Shown: positions 8,507-17,635 of the stretch, one piece after another | Numbering within the stretch: the first letter of the stretch is position 1 | How the letters are laid out: each line of letters opens with the position of its first letter | Source of the DNA: Candidatus Amulumruptor caecigallinarius | GTDB lineage: Bacteria > Bacteroidota > Bacteroidia > Bacteroidales > Muribaculaceae | Direction of reading: 5' to 3' | DNA length: 51,054 bases | Assembly: GCA_023665605.1 (NCBI GenBank) | Contig: JAMPDP010000001.1 | Location: 1,206,829-1,257,882, forward strand | Made by a program: the position numbers and the translations under genes | The notes under the pieces: model-generated | What the model saw: only the letters and a program-made list of their open reading frames with translations | Databases searched by the model: none | What the model was told of the DNA's origin: nothing

Positions 8507-10348
8507 ATGACAAAACGATTCATCACACTCCTGCTCCTTGCCGTCACGGCGTGTGCCGCGATGGCGCAGCAGGTGTCATTTGAGGCACTCCCGGTGAGGG
8601 GGGCCGTGCGCCAGGGCGAGAAGTTCGCCATCACATTCCGCCTCAACAATGCGCGCGCCCAGGCACCGGCGCGTCCCCAAGTGAGCGGTTGCACCTACGT
8701 GTTCGGCCCGGGCACCTCCTCGCGCGAGAGTTACTCGGTGGTCAATGGTAAAGTCACCTCATCATCGTCCGTGGACTACACCTTCACCTTCCGCGCTGAC
8801 AGCGAGGGTGAGCAGACCGTAGGGGCCGTGAGCGTGAGCGTCGACGGCAAGCCATACAGCACCAAGCCGTTCAAGATCCGCGTGGTGAAAGGCTCCGGCG
8901 GCGGTGCCGACCCCGGCTACGGTCAGGGGGCCGGGCAGAGCCGTCAGCAGCGTTACAGCGAGCCGGTGGACATGGACGACATCAACACCCAGCAGAGCGG
9001 TCGTCCTGTGGGGTCCGGCGACGTGTTTGTGCGCATCAACCTCTCCAAGTCGCAGGCTTATGAACAGGAGGCGATAGTGTGCACCATCAAGCTCTACACC
9101 AAGTATCAGATTTCCTCGTTCATGCCCACGCTCCAGCCGAGCTTCGACGGCTTCCTGATTCAGGAGCTTGACATCCAGCCGTCGCTCAACGAAGTGGAGA
9201 GCCTCGGGGGTCAGAACTACATGACCGCTGTGTTGAAGAAGTGCATCCTCTTCCCGCAGCGCTCGGGAAAGCTGACCATAAATTCAGGCAACTATGACAT
9301 CACGGTGGTGCAGTATGAGCGCATCAACATGGGTCTGATGACCGTGAGCAACCCCACGGAGCGAGACATCAAGGTAAGCTCCAACAAGGCTTCGGTGAGC
9401 ATCCTGCCACTGCCGCAGCCCCAGCCCGCCGGGTTCTCCGGAGCTGTGGGCAGCTTCAAGGTAGACTCCCGTCTGGTGGGCAACCACTTCCGCACCGGCG
9501 ATGCGGCCACGATGATCTACACCATCAGCGGCACCGGCAACATCAAGTATCTCAAGGAGCCGCAGATAGACTTCCCCTCCGAATTTGAGCTCTACGAGCC
9601 GCAGAGCGACATCGACGCCAAGGTGCAGGGGAGCAACGTGAGCGGCACCATGACGGTGAACTACACCTTCGTGCCGCAGAGCGTGGGTAACTTCCGCATC
9701 GGCTCAGACACTTTCGTCTACTTCGACCCGGCCAAGAAGAGCTACGTGACACTGCGCACCAAGGCGTTTGATATCAAGGTGACCCAGGGTAGCGGCGATG
9801 CCACCGCACGTCAGGATGTCACCTCCAAGAACAAAGACATACTCCACATCCACACCGGCGGCATGACTCTGAGCCGCACACACCGGCCCGTGGTGGACAC
9901 CTGGTGGTACTGGCTGCTCTATGTTGTGGCAGCCGGAGTGCTCGGCGGCGTGTTCTTTGCCAACCGCCGGAAGATAGCCCGCCGTGCCGACATCACCGGT
10001 ACCCGCATGGCCCGTGCCGGCAAGGAAGCCCGCAAGCGCCTGCGTGCTGCCGAGACCGCCCTGAAGAGCGGCAACAATGAACGCTTCTATGAGGCTGTGC
10101 TCCAGGCGATGTGGGGGTTCCTCTCCGACAAGCTGGCCATCCCGCAGTCACAGCTCACGCGCGAGAATGTGAGCGGCGAGCTCGAAGCCTATGGAGCCGA
10201 CGAGAGCCTGCGGAGCCGCCTGATTACCATACTCGACGAGTGCGAGATGGCGCGTTACACCCCCGTGCAGTCACGCGAGCAGGCTGACAAGCTCTATGCC
10301 GAGGCCTCGTCAGTGATCGGCTCACTGTCATCCCTGCGACGCAAGTAA
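8507..10348 (+). CDS. batD: BatD, oxygen-tolerance membrane protein
   Basis: This 613-residue protein starts with a signal peptide ending at AAMAQ. A series of immunoglobulin-like beta domains follows (VSFEALPVRGAVRQGEKFAI, a Gly-rich linker near 130-150, then VFVRINLSKSQAYEQE). One transmembrane helix lies at about 463-485 (WYWLLYVVAAGVLGGVFFA), with a basic cytoplasmic helical tail after it. That is the BatD architecture. Most of it would lie in the periplasm, anchored to the inner membrane. It follows batC by 39 bp. Confidence 0.93.
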   Translation: MTKRFITLLLLAVTACAAMAQQVSFEALPVRGAVRQGEKFAITFRLNNARAQAPARPQVSGCTYVFGPGTSSRESYSVVNGKVTSSSSVDYTFTFRADSEGEQTVGAVSVSVDGKPYSTKPFKIRVVKGSGGGADPGYGQGAGQSRQQRYSEPVDMDDINTQQSGRPVGSGDVFVRINLSKSQAYEQEAIVCTIKLYTKYQISSFMPTLQPSFDGFLIQELDIQPSLNEVESLGGQNYMTAVLKKCILFPQRSGKLTINSGNYDITVVQYERINMGLMTVSNPTERDIKVSSNKASVSILPLPQPQPAGFSGAVGSFKVDSRLVGNHFRTGDAATMIYTISGTGNIKYLKEPQIDFPSEFELYEPQSDIDAKVQGSNVSGTMTVNYTFVPQSVGNFRIGSDTFVYFDPAKKSYVTLRTKAFDIKVTQGSGDATARQDVTSKNKDILHIHTGGMTLSRTHRPVVDTWWYWLLYVVAAGVLGGVFFANRRKIARRADITGTRMARAGKEARKRLRAAETALKSGNNERFYEAVLQAMWGFLSDKLAIPQSQLTRENVSGELEAYGADESLRSRLITILDECEMARYTPVQSREQADKLYAEASSVIGSLSSLRRK

Positions 10349-10404
10349 CTCATCCGGCGTCATCATGCCGCAATAGAACACCAGCATCTGAATAACGACT
10401 CAGC

Positions 10405-11196
10405 ATGAAATCCATCATAGCATCCGTCACACTCCTCCTCCTCATGGCCACCGCTCCCGCAGTCCGAGCCGCCGACCCCGGCCTTGTGGAGATGGCCGAC
10501 TCCGCGTACTCCAGTGACGACTTCGCCACTGCCGCCCAGCTCTATAATGAAGCCATCGACTCGCTGGGCACCTCAAGCGAACTCTATTACAACCTCGGCA
10601 ACACCTATTACCGCATGGGGAAGCCGGGCAAAGCCGTAGCCTCCTATGAGCGTGCGCTGCGGCTCGACCCCACCAACACCGATGCCCGCACCAACCTGGA
10701 GTTCGTCAACTCGCGGCTCATAGACCGCCCCGGTGAGCGAGGCACCCTCTTCGGCAACATGACCGACAAGGCAGCCCTGTCGCTCCACTACAACACCTGG
10801 GCATGGCTTGCGCTGGGGGCCTTCGTGGTGTTTCTCGGTGCAGTGGCTCTGTATCTGTTCTGCCCTGTGGTAGTGTGGCGGAAGGTGGGATTTTTCGGCG
10901 GCTTCGCGGTGCTGATATTCACCGTTGCGGCCGTGATACTTGCCCTGCGCGGCGCTTCGGTAAGCACTACCTCCGACAAGGCTGTGATTATAGCTCCCTC
11001 CACCATCCTCTCCACGTCGCCGCGCACACCCCGCGACCGCTCCGAGGAGGCCATCCTGCTGCATGAGGGCACCACGATGCTGGTGATTGACTCGGTGAGC
11101 TCACGCACCGACTCGGTGAAAACCGTGTGGGTGGATGTGCAGATTGACAACAGCCACCGCGCGTGGATACGGCGTGATGCCATCGAGATAATCTGA
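10405..11196 (+). CDS. batE: BatE, TPR and SH3-like membrane protein
   Basis: The 263-residue protein has a signal peptide ending near VRAA and two TPR units at about 25-100 (ELYYNLGNTYYRMGKPGKAV, SYERALRLDPTNTDART). Two membrane helices lie at about 131-150 and 157-178. A C-terminal SH3b-like part ends in DVQIDNSHRAWIRRDAIEII. This is the usual last gene of the Bat operon. After it, the 200-bp gap holds a GAGGCGCCTC palindrome near 11217 and partly complementary GC-rich segments that may act as the operon terminator. Confidence 0.92.
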   Translation: MKSIIASVTLLLLMATAPAVRAADPGLVEMADSAYSSDDFATAAQLYNEAIDSLGTSSELYYNLGNTYYRMGKPGKAVASYERALRLDPTNTDARTNLEFVNSRLIDRPGERGTLFGNMTDKAALSLHYNTWAWLALGAFVVFLGAVALYLFCPVVVWRKVGFFGGFAVLIFTVAAVILALRGASVSTTSDKAVIIAPSTILSTSPRTPRDRSEEAILLHEGTTMLVIDSVSSRTDSVKTVWVDVQIDNSHRAWIRRDAIEII

Positions 11197-11396
11197 TGAT
11201 ATAATCTGACCGGCGCAGAGGCGCCTCGACAGAACGGAGGAAGCTATCTGCCGATGTATCAACGGCCAAGCGCGCCGGGCAGAAAATATGTTATAAAACA
11301 TATTGAAATTTTGCTCCAAAAGTTTGCATCTGACAAAATATAAGCCTATATTTAACCACATCTTCAATCAGCTTATCAACCCAAGCCTGTAATATC

Positions 11397-11663
11397 ATGA
11401 CAAAAACGATCACCTTCAACGACCTCCGTCAGCTCAAGGACAGCCTGCCTGACGGCTCGATGCACCGCATCGCCGACAAGCTCAATATCACAGTGCAGAC
11501 CGTGCGCAACTATTTCGGTGGCTCCAACTACCAGTTTGGCAAGAACTGCGGCGTGCACATCGAGCCGGGCCCCGGCGGAGGCATCGTAGTGCTTGACGAC
11601 ACCACTATCTATGACATGGCCTGCGACATCCTCCGCGAGCAGGAGGCTGCCGCCGAGTCCTGA
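11397..11663 (+). CDS. Small HTH-like protein, Bacteroidetes type
   Basis: This 88-residue protein contains a plausible helix-turn-helix (MHRIADKLNITVQTVRNYFGG, about 22-42). A short Gly/Pro-rich beta segment (HIEPGPGGGIVVLDDTTIY) and an acidic helix follow. It resembles small DNA-binding proteins seen in Bacteroidales, but no target is known. It is monocistronic, with an AT-rich region upstream and a strong hairpin downstream. Confidence 0.75.
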   Translation: MTKTITFNDLRQLKDSLPDGSMHRIADKLNITVQTVRNYFGGSNYQFGKNCGVHIEPGPGGGIVVLDDTTIYDMACDILREQEAAAES

Positions 11664-11697
11664 TTGGCACAGCCACAACCCACCACACCCATCACGG

Positions 11698-11740
11698 GGC
11701 CGGAGCAGCAATGACCACCAGCGGTCAACACTCTCCGGCC
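11698..11740 (+). terminator. Hairpin terminator after the small HTH gene
   Basis: GGCCGGAG (11698-11705) pairs with CTCCGGCC (11733-11740). The loop contains a second hairpin (TGACC/GGTCA). TCCGCTTT follows, a weak T-rich run. Confidence 0.6.
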
Positions 11741-11833
11741 TCCGCTTTAACAGCCTGTGTAGAAGTTGCTTAATTGCAGCCTTTGGCGAAACGCCTCATC
11801 AGCATATCCGTCAAGCTCTAACGACATCATCCC

Positions 11834-12964
11834 ATGGAAGACCGCCTGATCACCGTAGCCATCCACACCTATGAAAAAGCAGTGCTGCTGAAGTCGCTCC
11901 TCGACAGCGAAGGAGTCACCGCGACATTGCAGAACGTAAACCTGACGAGCCCCGTGGTGTCGTCAGGAGTGAGAGTGCGCATCCATGAGAGCGACCTGCC
12001 GCTGGCCCTGCGCATCATCGAAAACTCCGACCTGTTTTGCCAACCCTACGAGCGGGTGAACCCCACGGAGTCAAGGCGGCAGCCGACGGTACTCGTGCCG
12101 GTGGACTGCTCGCCACACTCCATTAAGGCGGCGCGCGTGGCGTTTCGGCTCGCGGCCTCGCACGGTGCGCGGGTGAGCCTGCTGAATGTGTTCACCACAC
12201 CGGTGCCCACCTTCACTCCCGGGCTGAGTTCGAGCCTTAACTTCGTCAGCGATGAGGACACCTCCCGCGAAGTGGCCGAGGGTGACCGTCTGGCCGAGCT
12301 GCGCATGAAGGACTTCACCGCCGGGCTCGCCAAGATGATAGCCCGCGGCGAAATTCCCGCTGTGAAATACTCCGTCACCGTGACCGAAGGCATTCCCGAG
12401 GAGGTAATCAACGCTGAGGCGCGGCGGATGAAGCCGCTGTTTGTGGTGATGGGCACACGCGGCACCGACCGCAAGGAGCGTGACATGATAGGGAGCGTGG
12501 CTGCCGAAGTACTCGATACGTGCCGCTCCACGGTGATCACCATCCCCGCCGAAGCCGAGCCGCCGATGACCGATGTCACTCTCTCTGCGCTCTATTTCGG
12601 CAATATGGATCAGGCCGATATGCTTGCGCTGGACTCGCTGTACCGCATATTCAATTCGGTGAAGCTGCGCGTCACCCTCCTTGCCGTGCCACCCAAGAAG
12701 AATGCACCCGCTCCCGACTCGCGTGCCGTCAAAGCCATCCTTGACTACTGCCGCTCACACTTCCCGCGCTTCGACTTTGACGAGGCCGAGATAGATCTGT
12801 CAACTCTGCGCGACGACATCACCGAGGCACTGCGCGACTTCCGCGCGGACCTGCTTGCCATGCCCAACAAGAAGCGCAACGTGTTCGCCCGCTTCTTCAA
12901 CCCCACCCTGCCCCACCGCCTACTCTACGAGGCCGACCTCCCGATGGTGGTCATCCCGGTGTAA
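11834..12964 (+). CDS. DUF2007-universal stress protein fusion (tandem Usp)
   Basis: The 376-residue protein has three parts. Residues about 3-66 (LITVAIHTYEKAVLLKSLLD to DLPLALRIIE) look like a DUF2007-type small alpha-beta domain. Residues about 78-225 form a UspA domain (TVLVPVDCSPHSIKAARVAF, FVVMGTRGTDRKERDMIGSV), with the usual GxxG-9x-G(S/T)-like nucleotide loop. Residues about 235-376 form a second, degenerate Usp domain ending in LPMVVIPV. No signal peptide or membrane helix is present. Usp proteins bind ATP or sense stress. The DUF2007 domain is annotated elsewhere as a possible signal transducer; what this combination does is unknown. Confidence 0.82.
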   Translation: MEDRLITVAIHTYEKAVLLKSLLDSEGVTATLQNVNLTSPVVSSGVRVRIHESDLPLALRIIENSDLFCQPYERVNPTESRRQPTVLVPVDCSPHSIKAARVAFRLAASHGARVSLLNVFTTPVPTFTPGLSSSLNFVSDEDTSREVAEGDRLAELRMKDFTAGLAKMIARGEIPAVKYSVTVTEGIPEEVINAEARRMKPLFVVMGTRGTDRKERDMIGSVAAEVLDTCRSTVITIPAEAEPPMTDVTLSALYFGNMDQADMLALDSLYRIFNSVKLRVTLLAVPPKKNAPAPDSRAVKAILDYCRSHFPRFDFDEAEIDLSTLRDDITEALRDFRADLLAMPNKKRNVFARFFNPTLPHRLLYEADLPMVVIPV

Positions 12965-12970
12965 GGGCGT

Positions 12971-13480
12971 TCAGTCGTGGAGGAGGAGCCAGTAGCGGGG
13001 TGTGTGGCGTAGGAGGGTTACTCGTTGCCAGGGGATTGTCTCGGGGGCGGGGATTTTGCGGGGTGGTGCCGGTGAGGCTGCGGCAGGGTACGCGGGGGCG
13101 TCAGGCATCTTTCCTGCTTGGCGGCGTGCTTCGTCGGCAGACAACGCTTCGTCAGGGAGATACTCGATGGTGACGCTGTCGCCACGGCGAATAATGAGCC
13201 TGTGTGGCAGGAGGGCGCGGGCCACGTCCGGTCGCAGGGCATAGCTGAAATACACTAATAGCAGGGCCATCGGAGCCACCACGAAGATGAGCATCAATGC
13301 CACCAATGCCCAGCGCAGGTCTTGGGTGACGAGTGCTACGGCGAGGGCCGCGGCCGGGAGCATGGCTGCGCAAATAAGCGTGAAGAGCCCCCGACGGGCT
13401 GCCAAAGCACGCACCATAGCCCAAGCCGGCACTCGCTGCGGGGGCGTAATCAGAGTGTCGGAGGTATTGGCGGCTGTCAT
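12971..13480 (-). CDS. Small two-helix membrane protein downstream of radA
   Basis: I do not recognise this 169-residue protein. Two hydrophobic helices (about 33-52 and 57-80) form a hairpin. A region (about 92-115, RLIIRRGDSVTIEYLPDEAL) and a Pro/Ala-rich stretch with a short C-terminal tail (WQRVTLLRHTPRYWLLLHD) follow. Its start overlaps the radA stop in an ATGA, so it is probably translationally coupled to radA. It ends 7 bp from the convergent Usp gene. Confidence 0.7.
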   Translation of the reverse strand: MTAANTSDTLITPPQRVPAWAMVRALAARRGLFTLICAAMLPAAALAVALVTQDLRWALVALMLIFVVAPMALLLVYFSYALRPDVARALLPHRLIIRRGDSVTIEYLPDEALSADEARRQAGKMPDAPAYPAAASPAPPRKIPAPETIPWQRVTLLRHTPRYWLLLHD

Positions 13481-14847
13481 GTGAAAAGTGCGCGGAAGGC
13501 TTCCTCGACCTTGGATACCTCCTTTACCTTGATGCGGAATTTAGCCGTGTCCACACCCTTGAGATTGCCTCGGGGAATCAGTATTGTGGTCATGCCGAGC
13601 TTCTCAGCCTCCATGAGCCGCTGCTCGATGCGGGTGACAGGGCGTATTTCGCCCGAAAGGCCCACCTCACCGGCCATGCAGTAGCCGCGGGGAATCGCCA
13701 TATCGACGTTGCTCGACATGATGGCCGCCGTCACCGCCAGGTCAAGTGCCGGATCATTGACCTTTATGCCGCCGGTGATGTTGAGAAACACATCCTTGGC
13801 ACCGAGATGGAAGCCCGCACGCTTCTCAAGTACCGCCAGGAGCATATTGAGCCTCTTGCCGTCGAACCCCGTGACCGAGCGCTGCGGCGTGCCGTATGCG
13901 GCGGTGGACACCAGCGCCTGGGCCTCAATCAACAGGGGCCTGGCACCCTCCAGGGTCACTCCGACAGCCACACCCGAAAGCTCCTCGCCGTCGTTGCTCA
14001 ACAGCATCTCGGAGGGGTTGGTGACCTCGCGGAGGCCCCTCTGGCACATCTCATATATACCCAGCTCCGAGGTGGAGCCGAAGCGGTTCTTGATGCTGCG
14101 CAGTATGCGGTACATATAGTGCTTGTCACCCTCGAAGTGGAGCACCACATCCACGATATGTTCGAGCACCTTGGGGCCGGCGATGCTCCCCTCCTTGGTG
14201 ATGTGGCCGATAAGCAGCACCGGCACACCGGAGGTCTTGGCATAGTGGAGCAGTGTGGCGGCGCACTCCCGCACCTGGCTGACGCTTCCGGCGGATGACT
14301 CTATCTGGTCAGAGGCAATGGTCTGGATGGAGTCGACCACGAGGAGCCCCGGCTTGACGGCCTCGATATGGTCCATGATGGCTTCGAGAGAAGTCTCGGT
14401 GACTATGTAAGTGGTGTCGCTCAGACGCCCGAGCCGTTCGGCACGCATCTTGAGCTGCGTGGCACTCTCCTCGCCCGACACATAGAGTATGCGCCGGCTG
14501 AGGATGGACAGCACATTCTGGAGCACGAGGGTGGACTTGCCGATGCCCGGCTCGCCACCGATGAGCACCATCGAACCGGTGACCAATCCGCCGCCGAGCA
14601 CCCTGTTGAGCTCGCCCGAGGGGAGGTGAATACGCTCCTCGTTGCCCGGGGGTATGTCAGACACACGCACTGGCTTCGCGCGACCGGCCATGGAGCCCAG
14701 TGGAGTCTTGGATGTGGAAGCCGAGGCCACGCGCTCCTCCACCATAGTGTTCCATGCGCCGCACTGCGGGCATTTGCCCTGCCACTTGGGAGCCTCAGCA
14801 CCGCACTCAGTGCAGAACCATGCCGTCTTTACTGCCTTCTTAGCCAT
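13477..14847 (-). CDS. radA: DNA repair protein RadA
   Basis: The 456-residue protein has the full RadA layout. A zinc ribbon uses C12, C15, C26 and C29. The RecA-like ATPase has Walker A GEPGIGKST (98-106), and the KNRFG motif specific to RadA is present. A Lon-protease-like C-terminal domain contains PALDLAVTAAIMSS and GEVGLSGEIRPV. RadA is a hexameric helicase that helps branch migration in recombination. It is the first gene of a two-gene unit with the small membrane protein. Confidence 0.97.
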   Translation of the reverse strand: MAKKAVKTAWFCTECGAEAPKWQGKCPQCGAWNTMVEERVASASTSKTPLGSMAGRAKPVRVSDIPPGNEERIHLPSGELNRVLGGGLVTGSMVLIGGEPGIGKSTLVLQNVLSILSRRILYVSGEESATQLKMRAERLGRLSDTTYIVTETSLEAIMDHIEAVKPGLLVVDSIQTIASDQIESSAGSVSQVRECAATLLHYAKTSGVPVLLIGHITKEGSIAGPKVLEHIVDVVLHFEGDKHYMYRILRSIKNRFGSTSELGIYEMCQRGLREVTNPSEMLLSNDGEELSGVAVGVTLEGARPLLIEAQALVSTAAYGTPQRSVTGFDGKRLNMLLAVLEKRAGFHLGAKDVFLNITGGIKVNDPALDLAVTAAIMSSNVDMAIPRGYCMAGEVGLSGEIRPVTRIEQRLMEAEKLGMTTILIPRGNLKGVDTAKFRIKVKEVSKVEEAFRALFT

Positions 14848-14870
14848 ATCAAGTGATTTAGAGCTTGTTT

Positions 14871-15195
14871 AGAGGTTGTTTAATGACAAATGTGAATCGA
14901 GAGGCCGGATATGCCGGAGCATATTGGCAGTTCGTCCGATTGAGCATAGCGAGCTATGCGATTGAGGGCGGGCTGACAAGATACCCGGCAGATTCGGCGG
15001 GAGGGTAATATCTCTATTGGGTAAAGGTCGGCCATAATCATTAATGGATTTAAAATTAGCTTAAGCATTGCGCCTTTTTGGCTACTCCGCTTTCATTCGT
15101 CGGTCATGTAGCTCGCTACATTCCCTCCTCGGTGAAAGCAGATTAGCTCAAAAATGCGCAACCTCTCGGTTCACATTTGTTATTAAACAACCTCT
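14871..15195. repeat. 325-bp element with 34-bp inverted ends and internal hairpins
   Basis: Arms at 14871-14904 and 15162-15195 are inverted copies matching at 32 of 34 positions. They belong to the same family as the repeats at 20-53 and 50952-50985. Inside are two perfect hairpins, GCATAGC-GA-GCTATGC (14944-14959) and ATGTAGC-TC-GCTACAT (15106-15121). There is no credible ORF. Just left of the left arm, 14860-14871 repeats the family's terminal 11-mer. It may be a non-autonomous mobile element or two head-to-head copies. No target-site duplication is evident. Confidence 0.8.
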
Positions 15196-15218
15196 TATCA
15201 ATCCCCAAATTTACTCAA

Positions 15219-15251
15219 ATCCCCGTCAACGCGCAATAGCGTGACGGGGAT
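15219..15251 (-). terminator. Terminator of the small secreted-protein gene
   Basis: ATCCCCGTCA (15219-15228) pairs with TGACGGGGAT (15242-15251). Read on the minus strand, a T-containing ATTTGAG follows. It lies about 70 bp after the stop of the 15321-15626 gene. Confidence 0.7.
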
Positions 15252-15320
15252 GTATGTCAGCATGACTGCCTTCTGTACTTGCAGGCAGAGCGGTGTGGCC
15301 TGGGATGACGTGAGAAGCGG

Positions 15321-15626
15321 TCAGAGAACCACCTTGTAGTCAGAGTTGCGGATGCGCAGGGTGTAGGCACCCGGCTGGTCGATTGTCATCTCCTCGGCGG
15401 GGCCGTTGTAGATAATGTCGCCGTCAGGGTCTGTTACCTCGACGAACTCATCGGGATGTATTCCTGAGAAGAACACTGTGCCATACTCCACAGTCACCTG
15501 CACGGGGATAGCTTCACGTATGGCGTCGGTGGGCGATTTGGGGGCGGCATCTTCGGCGCTGAAAGCCGGCACTGCCGCTATGGCTGCGAGGATAGCCATT
15601 GCTGTGAGGGAGAAACTTAATCTCAT
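15321..15626 (-). CDS. Small secreted protein (DUF3244-like)
   Basis: This 101-residue protein has a clear signal peptide (MRLSFSLTAMAILAAIAAVPAFSA). A short beta-rich domain of about 60 residues follows (VQVTVEYGTVFFSG, VTDPDGDIIYNGP, GAYTLRIRNSDYKVVL). It resembles the small secreted DUF3244-type proteins of Bacteroidales, which look like single Ig-like or sorting-domain-sized modules. It has no lipobox. The function is unknown, and it is monocistronic with its own terminator. Confidence 0.75.
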   Translation of the reverse strand: MRLSFSLTAMAILAAIAAVPAFSAEDAAPKSPTDAIREAIPVQVTVEYGTVFFSGIHPDEFVEVTDPDGDIIYNGPAEEMTIDQPGAYTLRIRNSDYKVVL

Positions 15627-15859
15627 GGTAGGTGCTGGTGAGAGGATGGTGGTGAAGTAAAGTAACTAAGGACAGTCGCGGACCCGCCGTGCGGGCAAGA
15701 GTCTCAACTAATGTTGATGAACGTTAATCGATGTTATCTCTTTGAAGGTTAACGGCGGCAGCGCATCAAAAGTTCACCCGGGAGGGAAAATAGGGCAAAA
15801 ACCGGAAAGAGATGAGCCCCGCCCGAAGCCCGGGCGCACATAATGGGCAAAATAATTGT

Positions 15860-15867
15860 TATTTTTG
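15860..15867 (+). promoter_or_regulatory. -7 box of the acyl-CoA ligase gene (TATTTTTG)
   Basis: TATTTTTG fits TAnnTTTG and predicts transcription starting near 15873. That is downstream of an in-frame TTG at 15856, so it decides in favour of the ATG at 15895 as the translation start. No clear -33 element is visible. Confidence 0.65.
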
Positions 15868-15894
15868 CAGTCGAAAAAAACTCATACATCATCT

Positions 15895-17562
15895 ATGCAC
15901 CCCTGCAAGACCGTCAACGGATACATAGCGCAGACACTGCGCGACAATGCCGAGCTTGATGCTCTGACTGACATCGGCGGCACGAACCTGCTCTACAAGG
16001 ATGTGGCCCGTAAGGTGGCCAAGCTCCACCTGCTGCTGGAGCACGCGGGCGTGCGACGCGGTGACAAGGTGGTGATCTGCGGGCGCAACTCCGCACACTG
16101 GGCTGTGGCGGCGATAGCACTGCTGACGTATGGTGCCGTGGCCGTGCCGGTGCTCAATGACTTCAAGCCTGACACCATCCACCATCTGATTACATTCTCG
16201 CAGGCACGGTTGCTGTTCACCACCGGCACGCAATGGGCTAATCTTGACCCGGCGATGATGCCCACGGTGGAGGGGGTGCTGAGGCTTCATGACTACAGCC
16301 TGCTGCACACGCGGTCAAAGAAGCTGGCTTACGCGCGCGCCAACCTCAATCGTCTCTTCGGGGAGCGTTACCCTGAGCGGTTCACCCCCGAGGCACTGAA
16401 GGTGTATGAACCCAAGGATCAGAATGAGCTTGCCATCATCAACTACACATCGGGGAGCTCCGGATTCTCCAAGGGTGTGATGATCAGCTACAAAAATCTG
16501 TGGAGCAACGTGCAGTTCAGCATCGACGGGCTGACGTTCCTGAAGCCGGGTGACGGCATGGTGTGCATGCTTCCGCTGGCGCATATGTATGGGCTGGTGT
16601 TTGAGATGCTCCACACGTTTGTGAAGGGGTGTCACCTTCACTTCCTGACGCGCACGCCGTCACCGCGCGTCATCATGGAGGCCTTTGAGCGCGTCAGGCC
16701 GAAGCTGGTAATTACGGTGCCTCTTATTCTGGAGAAGATTATCAGGACGCGCGTGTTCCCGCAACTCGACAAGCCGCTGATGAAGCTGTTGCTGCATACT
16801 CCCATCATTGAGCGCAAGGTGCTTGCCAAGGTGCGCGAGAGGATTATAGGAGTGTTCGGCGGGCGGCTCCGTGAGGTTATTATCGGTGGCGCGGCTCTCA
16901 ACAAGGATGTGGAGGCGTTTCTGCGCCGCATCAACTTCCCTGTGACGGTGGGCTACGGCATGACCGAGTGTGCGCCGCTGGTCACCTACGCGCCTTGGGA
17001 CCGGCAGCGTCCCGGCTCCTGCGGCCGTCTGGCTGACCGTATGCAGGCGCGTGTACGCAGCACAGACCCCGAGCATATCCCCGGTACCCTGGAGGTGAAG
17101 GGCGACAATGTGATGCTCGGCTACTACAATAACCCCGAGGCCACATCCGAGGCGTTCACCTCCGACGGATGGCTTGACACCGGCGACATCTGCACCATTG
17201 ATGCAGACGGCTACCTGTATATCCGCGGGCGCGACAAGAATATGATTCTCGGCCCCTCGGGGCAGAACATCTACCCGGAGGAGATAGAGCAGAAGCTCAA
17301 CAATATGCCCTACGTGGGCGAGAGTCTGGTGATAGATGACGGCGACGGCAAACTTGCCGCGCTCGTACATCCCGACCTGGAGGCGCTTTCGGCCGCCGGT
17401 ATCGCCGCGACACAGGCAGAGTCTTTGATGAAGCAGAACATCGCCACGCTCAATGCAGAGCTCCCTGCCTATTCGCAGATCCGGCGGCTGAAGGTGATGC
17501 ATGAGGAGTTTGAGAAAACGCCGAAGCGCTCCATCAAGCGATACCTCTATCAAAGCAAGTGA
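15895..17562 (+). CDS. AMP-forming acyl-CoA/acyl-ACP synthetase
   Basis: From ATG 15895 the protein has 555 residues. It shows the adenylate-forming family motifs in order: NYTSGSSGFSKGVMIS (P-loop), GYGMTECAPLV, DGWLDTGDICTIDADGYLYI, GRDKNMI and a C-terminal KTPKRSIKRYLY with the catalytic lysine region. The family activates carboxylates, usually fatty acids, to acyl-AMP and then to a thioester. The chain length preference cannot be told. The extended in-frame start at 15856 lies inside the predicted promoter and is rejected. Confidence 0.9.
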   Translation: MHPCKTVNGYIAQTLRDNAELDALTDIGGTNLLYKDVARKVAKLHLLLEHAGVRRGDKVVICGRNSAHWAVAAIALLTYGAVAVPVLNDFKPDTIHHLITFSQARLLFTTGTQWANLDPAMMPTVEGVLRLHDYSLLHTRSKKLAYARANLNRLFGERYPERFTPEALKVYEPKDQNELAIINYTSGSSGFSKGVMISYKNLWSNVQFSIDGLTFLKPGDGMVCMLPLAHMYGLVFEMLHTFVKGCHLHFLTRTPSPRVIMEAFERVRPKLVITVPLILEKIIRTRVFPQLDKPLMKLLLHTPIIERKVLAKVRERIIGVFGGRLREVIIGGAALNKDVEAFLRRINFPVTVGYGMTECAPLVTYAPWDRQRPGSCGRLADRMQARVRSTDPEHIPGTLEVKGDNVMLGYYNNPEATSEAFTSDGWLDTGDICTIDADGYLYIRGRDKNMILGPSGQNIYPEEIEQKLNNMPYVGESLVIDDGDGKLAALVHPDLEALSAAGIAATQAESLMKQNIATLNAELPAYSQIRRLKVMHEEFEKTPKRSIKRYLYQSK

Positions 17563-17635
17563 CACAGCCTCGACTATCACGCTATTTATAACTCATTATA
17601 ATTCACACCAATAGCTCCTCCCCTCGCATAACACT

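Noticed and set aside
14871-15195. The inverted-repeat element as an insertion sequence
   Set aside because: It is only 325 bp, has no transposase frame and I see no target-site duplication; it is kept as a repeat of unknown mobility.
16660-17580. A 306-codon minus-strand frame over the acyl-CoA ligase
   Set aside because: The sense strand carries all adenylate-forming motifs; the antisense product matches nothing.
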